Source of the DNA: a bacterium
GTDB taxonomy: Bacteria; SZUA-79; Acidulodesulfobacterales; Acidulodesulfobacteraceae
Length of the DNA: 15,970 bases
Direction: 5' to 3'
Assembly (NCBI GenBank): GCA_021813595.1
Contig: JAKAKF010000063.1
Coordinates: 1 to 15,970, forward strand
The notes beneath the pieces were generated by a model, which was given only the letters and a program-made list of their open reading frames with translations, was not told the origin of the DNA and ran no database searches. A program made the translations under genes and the position numbers. Below, piece by piece: positions 6,888 to 12,627 of this stretch (positions are counted from its first letter, which is position 1; every line of letters starts with the position of its first letter).

Positions 6888-8018
6888 CTACATTGTGGTT
6901 TTGCCGTAAAAATTCATATCCGGCTCCGAATTAGTCTGCGGCAAAATTACCGCGCCGGTATGTTCTTTTTTTATTTCTTCGGACGATTTAGCCAATTCTA
7001 TCTGTTTCAGCTGGCTTTCCATATAGCCTAAATTTTTTAGGTTTGCGGCGCTTTCCTCTGCCATAATAGTTAAAATAGAACTCTGGTAAGCATAATAATT
7101 GGTGCTGTTTTTTAGTGCATTTCCCGAAATTTCATTCATAAATTCCGCACCTTCGAACTCGGCCTTATGCGCCCTTGCCGCCGACAGTCCCGCATTATAA
7201 AGGCCGGAGGATGCCGTATCGCCTAAAAGCCCCCCAACGTTATCGGTGCATCCGCCGAGCGGATTTCCGTTTCCGTCGAAATAATAACCGCCGCCTAACG
7301 AAGAACAGTTAATAGTTTCGGTTGCGGCGCCGGAATTTCCGCCGGAATTAAAAATCTCTTCTTCCGAAAACAGGGAAGAGCCTTTTTCGAGGGCAGACTT
7401 GTTTAAGGCTCCCGGCGCAGAAGAAGTTCCCGAAATAAAAGCCTGAGGATTAAAAATTTCTCCCGCCTCATTAAGGTTTGCATATTCGGAAGATTCGTAA
7501 TTAATACCGGAATTAATTTCGGATATAAGGCTTTGAGGGGAATTGACGTTAACGTCGCTTTCGGTCAAATCTTGAGGAATCTGATTGAAAGCCGAGTTAA
7601 TTTGATTATTAAGGTTATTTAAGGCACCGACGGCGTTTTCCACCGAATTGACTAAATGCTCTAACTTATCGAAGTTAATGACTATATTCTGGTATTCTTC
7701 CTGCATATTAGAAACGTCCGCCGTCAGTTTATCTACCGTCGCCATCGCTTCCGAAAGCCCCGGGCCTGGATTAAACAGAGGTCCGCCCGAAGCCCCGGGC
7801 GCATATCCCAATGTTCCGGCAAGCCCCTGAAGAGCCGAAAATGCCCCGCTTGCCGCGGTTTCGACCGACTGAATCTGACCCGATATCGCGCCTATATCAG
7901 GGAGAGGAAGAGAAAGCCCGTAAGATACGCCGGCCATATAAGCGGAAACGACAAATATAGCTGCCAGCGACGACAAAAACAGTTTCGTTTTTTTTGCATT
8001 ATTTTTTTCTTTATTCAT
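6888..8018 (-). CDS. VirB5/TrbJ-like exported T4SS protein (putative minor pilin/adhesin)
   Basis: A 376-residue protein with a clear Sec signal: basic start MNKEKNNAKKTK, hydrophobic core (about 13-34) and likely cleavage near residue 36. The mature N-terminal half is helical and coiled-coil-like (about 85-145, with regular hydrophobics in DKLEHLVNSVENAVGALNNL). The C-terminal part has another helical region (about 290-350). The middle (about 150-270) is low-complexity Ser/Asn/Gly. The only two cysteines, C238 and C257, bracket a Gly/Asn-rich loop containing YYFDGNGNPLGG and could form a disulfide in the periplasm. VirB5/TrbJ proteins are helical, secreted and sit at the pilus tip; position between the VirB4 and VirB6 homologues supports this, but sequence conservation in the family is low, so this is an architectural call. 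GGGAGG lies 8 nt before the ATG; the gap after virB4 is 24 nt. Confidence 0.62.
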   Translation of the reverse strand: MNKEKNNAKKTKLFLSSLAAIFVVSAYMAGVSYGLSLPLPDIGAISGQIQSVETAASGAFSALQGLAGTLGYAPGASGGPLFNPGPGLSEAMATVDKLTADVSNMQEEYQNIVINFDKLEHLVNSVENAVGALNNLNNQINSAFNQIPQDLTESDVNVNSPQSLISEINSGINYESSEYANLNEAGEIFNPQAFISGTSSAPGALNKSALEKGSSLFSEEEIFNSGGNSGAATETINCSSLGGGYYFDGNGNPLGGCTDNVGGLLGDTASSGLYNAGLSAARAHKAEFEGAEFMNEISGNALKNSTNYYAYQSSILTIMAEESAANLKNLGYMESQLKQIELAKSSEEIKKEHTGAVILPQTNSEPDMNFYGKTTM

Positions 8019-8042
8019 TTTACGAGCCTCCCGAGTAATATT

Positions 8043-10619
8043 TTATTTATTCCGTTCTATTCCGTACGGTCCGTTAGGATATCTTTCGGCTAATATATAA
8101 AGCCGTTCTTTTAAGGGCTTATCGGGATAAAGCCGCTCTACCAGCCTTTCTATTTCTTCGTCTTCTGACGACTTACAGCAAAGCCAGTATTCAAAAGGGT
8201 CAGGTGAATTTTTTATTACCGCGGAATCCTTGCCGAATTTTAAAAAGTATTCTGCATAATGCCCTTTTACCACTTTAAGATTTTTTACTATATTCATCTC
8301 CTTTTCATTAAGGCCGCATGATTTTAAATCTTCCGTCGAAACGCCGCCGTCAAGCTGGCAGAATATCTTTACGGATGAATTTTCTATAATGCTTTTGCCG
8401 ATATTTCCGGCTTTTAAAAGGTCTCCAGGCTCCTGAGTAATACTCCACACCATGGAACCCCATTTCGCCGAAGTTTTATAAAGGTGCATTATCAGCTCCG
8501 AAATTTTCGGGTCGTTCATAAATTCCCAGCATTCGTCGTAAAAGAAAAAGACTTTTGCGGATTTATCGTACATCTTTTTAAAAGATATATTTTTTATTAT
8601 TGCAAAAACTACTTTTTGCAGGTCTTCATGCCCTTTTAGCTTTTGAAGGTCGAATATTACTATTTTATTATCTATATTTATTCCTTTTTTTCTGTTAATA
8701 AGCATCCCGTAAGGGGAAGAAATATCGGTCCACTGAAATAAATTTTTTCCCATTTCCATAGCCCTTTTTTTATCTAAAACATCCCTTGCCTCTCCGTAAT
8801 CGAACAAAATGTTGTTAATATCCGATATTACCGGCATATCGTCCATGTCTGATATCCCGTCGTATGCCGCCTGAACAGCCCGCGTTATGATAGTTTTATC
8901 GTTCGGCGATAAATTTTTTTCAGGTTCCGCCATCAGCCCGATTATTCCTGTCAAAAAAACCATAATATCCGGGTCGAACGTCTCTTCGCCGTTAATATCC
9001 TTAACGGCGTATTTTTTGGGAGGAAACGGATTTATAGAGTAGCTTCCGTCTAAATCTATTTCTATGTAATCGCCTTTAAATATTTTGCAGAACTTTTTGT
9101 AAGTTCCGCCTATATCTACGCCTATAATATGATAATTGTCTCCCGATATGTAAAAATTGCTTAAAAATCCGTTAAGCATAAATCCTTTTCCGCTTCTCGT
9201 CTTTCCGAAGACTATTCCGTGCTTTGAAGGCAGGCGGTTGTTATAAAGGTCTAATTTTACGGCTTCCCCCCTGTCGTTTATCAAAGGAACGGCGCAGTTT
9301 TCGGTTCCGGCAAAACCCTCGTTAAGCGGAAAAAACGCCGCCGCCGAAGAAGAAATAGATGTCTTAAACCGCCTGTTAAAACGGGATTGTCCGGGGAGAA
9401 AGGAAAGAAAAAGATTATGGTGCTCCATATTGTCTATTATTCCTTCCATTCCATTATAGTTCTTGAACGATTCGAGAAGTTTTACCGACATAGAACCGAG
9501 TTCGTCTAAATTTTTAGATTTAATCCTTGCGCATAGCGAAAACTCCACTACTTTCTTTTGAAGTTTAGAAAGGGATTTTAAAAACTCGTCCAACTGTTCG
9601 GTAATATTGGCCCCTTTATAATCGGTATATCCGCCGCCTACGGCCTCGGTCAGACTTGCTTTTATATTTCTGTCCGTTTGTATTTTTTCAATTGTTTTTT
9701 CCTGTTCTGGAATATTAAATGCAACGGAAATATCGTAAGGGAAGAAATTTTCCGCTGAACCGCCGATATTCAAAATGGACGTTATACCGAAAGAATCCGC
9801 GCGCGACGGAAGCCTGTGCATATTTATAAATTTATAATAATATCCGTCAAGATAAAAAAAATCCTTTTTAACTTCCGCGCAGGAATATATAAGCTGGCTC
9901 CTGAAAGTGGAACCGTCGAGCATATCTTTCCACAGCGGCGCTTTAACGCTTAGAGACCTGGATGGATTCAATTCGGCATAAAAATAATCCACAAGCTCCT
10001 GATTTCCCATCCTCTTCAAACCTATATCCAGCCTTGAAGATATAAAGCTAAGATTATTTTCGATATTCATCATTTTTTTTTCTATTAACTTTTTATCGGC
10101 AAGCGCATCATTTCTCGAAACGGAATTAACCGCTCCGGCAAATTTAAATTTAAACAATCCGGAGGCGTAATCCGAAACTTTAGGCAGAATATTTATTCTT
10201 TCCACTTTTGTATGCAGATTCAGGCCGTTAAAAGAACAAAACAGGTATATCTTAATATTTTTAATGGTTTTTGCTTTTAAATGTTTAATTTTATTTTCTT
10301 TAATATATTTAAAGTCTCCAGGGGGCGTCGAAGACGTTTCGTAATCGGAAATAAAAGGGTCGTTTTTGTCTTCTATTTTATAAATCCATTGAAGGTTTAT
10401 ATTCTCGTCCAGAAGATTTAAGAGAAGGTCGTTTACGTATGCCGCATCGTTGATAATTTCGTCTCCGGCAAGATAATAATCGAAACCTCTGACCGAGAAG
10501 CCTATAGTAAACGACCCGTCTATCCCAGCGGCTATGCCGTCATTCACGGACAAAAGGTTGACGTAATGGTTCAAAGAACCTTCCGCATCTATTTTTTTTA
10601 ATACAGAATTTAAAAACAT
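8043..10619 (-). CDS. VirB4/TraC-family T4SS ATPase
   Basis: An 858-residue AAA-type ATPase. An N-terminal domain (about 1-440) precedes the motor domain with Walker A GKTRSGKG (472-479), the strand YHIIGVDIGGTYKKF (496-510), Walker B VFFFYDECW (690-698, D695/E696) and the downstream MVWSITQEPGDLL element (about 723-735) in which Q729 is the conserved post-Walker-B glutamine. The stretch IVIFDLQKLKGHEDLQKVV (653-671) resembles the F-type TraC subgroup. VirB4/TraC is the universal T4SS energiser, docking at the inner-membrane platform and needed for pilus assembly and transport. Length is typical (800-880). It lies 25 nt after the VirB3-like gene. The ATG at 10619 has no visible Shine-Dalgarno; its leader is ATTAATTAATTTAATTT. 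No other Met occurs before about residue 183, so this start is retained. Confidence 0.95.
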   Translation of the reverse strand: MFLNSVLKKIDAEGSLNHYVNLLSVNDGIAAGIDGSFTIGFSVRGFDYYLAGDEIINDAAYVNDLLLNLLDENINLQWIYKIEDKNDPFISDYETSSTPPGDFKYIKENKIKHLKAKTIKNIKIYLFCSFNGLNLHTKVERINILPKVSDYASGLFKFKFAGAVNSVSRNDALADKKLIEKKMMNIENNLSFISSRLDIGLKRMGNQELVDYFYAELNPSRSLSVKAPLWKDMLDGSTFRSQLIYSCAEVKKDFFYLDGYYYKFINMHRLPSRADSFGITSILNIGGSAENFFPYDISVAFNIPEQEKTIEKIQTDRNIKASLTEAVGGGYTDYKGANITEQLDEFLKSLSKLQKKVVEFSLCARIKSKNLDELGSMSVKLLESFKNYNGMEGIIDNMEHHNLFLSFLPGQSRFNRRFKTSISSSAAAFFPLNEGFAGTENCAVPLINDRGEAVKLDLYNNRLPSKHGIVFGKTRSGKGFMLNGFLSNFYISGDNYHIIGVDIGGTYKKFCKIFKGDYIEIDLDGSYSINPFPPKKYAVKDINGEETFDPDIMVFLTGIIGLMAEPEKNLSPNDKTIITRAVQAAYDGISDMDDMPVISDINNILFDYGEARDVLDKKRAMEMGKNLFQWTDISSPYGMLINRKKGINIDNKIVIFDLQKLKGHEDLQKVVFAIIKNISFKKMYDKSAKVFFFYDECWEFMNDPKISELIMHLYKTSAKWGSMVWSITQEPGDLLKAGNIGKSIIENSSVKIFCQLDGGVSTEDLKSCGLNEKEMNIVKNLKVVKGHYAEYFLKFGKDSAVIKNSPDPFEYWLCCKSSEDEEIERLVERLYPDKPLKERLYILAERYPNGPYGIERNK

Positions 10620-10644
10620 AAATTAAATTAATTAATAGAATATA

Positions 10645-10977
10645 TTAAATTTTTTTATCCTGCTCCGGGTCTAAAACATAAAGCTCTTTTTTAGCAAACA
10701 TAAAAGACAGCAACGAACTTGTATAAAAATCAGGCTTATTCTTTTTATATTTTTTTAAGAAAATTAAAACGGCGGCGTCTAATACTATTGCGATAATAAT
10801 AATTTTTTTTAATAAAAGAATAGAAAGCATAACAAAAAATATAAAAAGCCCCCAGTCGTAAATTTCTAATCCGAACCTCGTTACTTTGCCGTATATGCCG
10901 CTATAAATTTTAAATTCGGTATAACCTCCGCCGCCGGTTTTATTATTATTCCGATTATTTTGATTTTGTTCTTTCAT
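10645..10977 (-). CDS. VirB3/TraL/TrbD-like inner-membrane T4SS protein
   Basis: A 110-residue protein with an Asn- and Gly-rich cytoplasmic start (NNRNNNKTGGGG), then YSGIYGKVTRFGLEIYDWG, closely spaced hydrophobic segments (about 42-56 and 58-73) and a basic, then mixed C-terminal tail ending near KKELYVLDPEQDKK. Small size, paired helices close to the N-terminus and position directly before virB4 fit VirB3/TraL/TrbD, which associates with VirB4 (in some systems the two are fused). The ATG at 10977 is preceded by nine T residues and no Shine-Dalgarno, as for the next gene. The pilin gene ends 34 nt upstream. The Gly/Asn-rich N-terminal tail is longer than in typical VirB3 and resembles the start of the unknown 112-residue operon protein in composition only. 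Confidence 0.72.
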   Translation of the reverse strand: MKEQNQNNRNNNKTGGGGYTEFKIYSGIYGKVTRFGLEIYDWGLFIFFVMLSILLLKKIIIIAIVLDAAVLIFLKKYKKNKPDFYTSSLLSFMFAKKELYVLDPEQDKKI

Positions 10978-11011
10978 AAAAAAAAATCTAACGTTGATTT
11001 AAAGTTGCATA

Positions 11012-11524
11012 TTACGGCTGTCCGACGGTAGTAGCGCCGTTTCCGCCTCCCATGTTAATTCCTCCGGCGGCGCCTCCGGCGTTCTGGACTATTCCGAGTA
11101 TCGCTCCTGTTATCGTAGGAGCGAGCATAACTCCGGTTCCCGCGGCGGCTGTTATGAACGCTTTTCTTGCCGCATCCGGTTTATGCTGTTTTATATCGTA
11201 AAATCCTTTGACTAGACCTATGGTCAGAGTAGCCGGAGCAAGCCTGTAACAAATCCACGTCGCAGCTTCGTTTAAAATTCCTGATGCCCCTATGCCTAAA
11301 GACCCCTGATTTAAATTTATAACGGCAAACGCATATCGGCCTACCGATAAAATAGAGCCGAAAACAAAAGCCGATAATAAAATTCTTTTCCAGTTTTTCC
11401 GGGATTTTTTAAAATGGAAATCATCGGCATAAATTTCAGCCTGGATTGCTGCGGCAATTTTGAGCGAACAACCGTTAATCGCGGCTAAGCAATCTAAAAA
11501 TTTAACCTTTGCGCCGTTTAACAT
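11012..11524 (-). CDS. VirB2/TraA-like conjugative pilin precursor with long leader
   Basis: A 170-residue first gene of the T4SS operon. A long basic N-terminal leader (1-47) precedes a hydrophobic segment (about 48-66) ending YAFA; signal-peptidase cleavage after residue 67 would give a mature protein of about 103 residues. The mature part has a hydrophobic helix (about 83-103), a short charged loop (KGFYDIKQHKPDAARKA) and a second hydrophobic helix (about 117-138), then a Gly/Ala tail ending GGGNGATTVGQP. This two-helix plan with a basic loop is the VirB2/TraA pilin layout, and the unusually long leader recalls F TraA (51-residue leader). The start is firm: AGGAGG lies 5 nt before the ATG. 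A cysteine (C94) lies in the first mature helix. The assignment rests on topology and operon-first position, not on a unique motif. Confidence 0.7.
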   Translation of the reverse strand: MLNGAKVKFLDCLAAINGCSLKIAAAIQAEIYADDFHFKKSRKNWKRILLSAFVFGSILSVGRYAFAVINLNQGSLGIGASGILNEAATWICYRLAPATLTIGLVKGFYDIKQHKPDAARKAFITAAAGTGVMLAPTITGAILGIVQNAGGAAGGINMGGGNGATTVGQP

Positions 11525-11687
11525 TTTTTCCTCCTGCGATATAAATAAAATTAAATTAAATTTGCGTTAATAATATTTATATCATTTTAATGTTTCGGTA
11601 TTATGAAGGAATTGTTAAAAACAGGTTAAATTTTTGTTGCGTTTATGTTACAAAATGCCGGAAATGCTCTATTTAGTTTGGAGTTAT
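11525..11687 (-). promoter_or_regulatory. AT-rich leader and candidate promoter region of the T4SS operon
   Basis: This stretch has no gene and precedes the pilin. On the minus strand a CATAAT at 11605-11600 could serve as a -10 element about 75 nt before the pilin ATG; I find no convincing -35 (AACCTG lies 16 nt upstream). Downstream is an AAATTTAATTTAATTT tract and then the AGGAGG ribosome site. This is the only gap of more than about 100 nt in the operon, so a promoter is expected here, but the exact element is not established. Confidence 0.35.
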
Positions 11688-11783
11688 AGCAGAAAAAGGT
11701 GTCGGATTTTATTTTCCGTATCGCCATTTATAGATAAAATTGCGTTACTGCGGCGGAAAATAAAATCTGACACCTTTTTCGCT
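11688..11783. repeat. Near-perfect inverted repeat (MITE/REP-like element or bidirectional terminator)
   Basis: Arms at 11692-11718 and 11754-11780 are 27 nt each with a single mismatch (G11704 opposite T11768), separated by 35 nt. Three more pairs (agc/gct) extend the stem after a one-base bulge. The arms read GAAAAAGGTGTCGGATT... and their complement, with A-tract and T-tract ends, so transcripts from either side would form a hairpin ending in U residues. The loop itself has a smaller imperfect stem (cgc...gcg). The AAAAAGGTGTCAGA-type arm resembles, from memory, repeats associated with REP-type (IS200-like) transposases; I cannot verify copy number here. It sits 9-10 nt after the thioesterase stop and immediately upstream of the T4SS promoter region. 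Confidence 0.75.
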
Positions 11784-11791
11784 GTTTTTCT

Positions 11792-12229
11792 TTATATTTG
11801 TTCGAAATCCTGAATGGCTTTTCTTAAATATTCAGGGATGCGGCGGGGCTTGAAGTCGGTATTATCGACGCAGACGAGTACGGTACTTCCGGAGGCGATT
11901 TTTACGTTCGGAACAACTTCGTTTTTGGGCGTTTTTACGATATTATAAATGAAATTAAAACTGGAGTTTTTTATATATTCGACCCTTGTAAATATTTTTA
12001 AGTCGTCGTCGTACCTTGCGGGGTTGTAATATTTGCAGTTCGATTCGGCTACTACGAAGTAAAAGCCTTCTTTCTCTATATCGGTATAATTATAGCCTAT
12101 ATTTTTAAGATACTCGGTTCTTGCCACTTCGAAAAAAACGAAATATTTGCCGTAATAGACGACTGACATAGCATCGGTCTCTTCGTACCTGACCTTGAGC
12201 TCAGTATAAAATTTAAAGTTATCGGTCAA
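11792..12229 (-). CDS. YbgC/FadM-type acyl-CoA thioesterase (hotdog fold)
   Basis: A 145-residue hotdog-fold protein. VRYEETDAMSVVYYGKYFVFFEVARTEYL (split here: the catalytic-region motif is ETDAMSVVYYGKY, about residues 16-28, with D18 in the position of the family's catalytic Asp), followed by YNPARYDDDLKIFTRV, which matches the 4-hydroxybenzoyl-CoA/YbgC thioesterase family. Such enzymes hydrolyse acyl-CoA thioesters in the cytoplasm; in many Gram-negatives YbgC accompanies the Tol-Pal genes, but no Tol-Pal gene is here. Length is typical (130-150). The start is a TTG at 12229, overlapping the end of the receiver gene by 11 nt, with no clear ribosome site; the next in-frame ATG (in ETDAM) would remove the active-site region, so an upstream start is required. 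It probably shares a transcript with the receiver gene; a functional link to signalling is not evident. Confidence 0.9.
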   Translation of the reverse strand: MTDNFKFYTELKVRYEETDAMSVVYYGKYFVFFEVARTEYLKNIGYNYTDIEKEGFYFVVAESNCKYYNPARYDDDLKIFTRVEYIKNSSFNFIYNIVKTPKNEVVPNVKIASGSTVLVCVDNTDFKPRRIPEYLRKAIQDFEQI

Positions 12230-12596
12230 ATTTAAGATATTCCTTTATTTTTTCGTACAGTATGTTTTTGTCTATCGGTTTTGCGACGAAATCGTTAAAG
12301 CCCATAGACATAAGATGTTCTTTGTTGCCGGCCATAGCATGAGCCGTGACCGCGACGACGGGAATGTTTTTAGACGCGTCGATGCATTTCAGCCTCTTGA
12401 ATACTTCTATCCCGTCGATTCCGGGAAGCCCGATGTCAAGCAGTATCAAAGAAATATCCGGATTCTCGTCCGTTTTTTTCAGCGCCTCGTAACCGTCTTC
12501 CGCCGTTATTATATCTAAATCGAACGGCTCCAGCATCGCGGTAATTAAATCAAGATTTATCGCGTTATCTTCTACTATGAGAATTTTATGGCGCAT
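12219..12596 (-). CDS. Stand-alone response-regulator receiver protein (DivK/CheY-like)
   Basis: A 125-residue single REC domain with no output domain. Acidic pocket E9/D10, phospho-acceptor D54 in LILLDIGLPG, conserved T84 in VTAHAMAG and K106 in AKPID are all present, so it should be phosphorylatable. The TAHAM sequence and length resemble DivK-type receivers that act as phosphate shuttles or protein-binding switches. It lies 31 nt after the hybrid kinase gene on the same strand, so the kinase is the likely partner (inference). The ATG at 12596 has no Shine-Dalgarno; the leader is an AATTAATTAAATTAATTAAT tract. The following thioesterase gene begins inside its last codons. Confidence 0.93.
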   Translation of the reverse strand: MRHKILIVEDNAINLDLITAMLEPFDLDIITAEDGYEALKKTDENPDISLILLDIGLPGIDGIEVFKRLKCIDASKNIPVVAVTAHAMAGNKEHLMSMGFNDFVAKPIDKNILYEKIKEYLKFDR

Positions 12597-12627
12597 ATTA
12601 ATTAATTTAATTAATTGTTAATTTATT

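Noticed and set aside
11525..11791. CRISPR array, tRNA or small RNA in the largest non-coding gap
   Set aside because: Only one inverted-repeat pair is present, with no direct-repeat spacing, no cloverleaf and no covariance-type fold that I could support.
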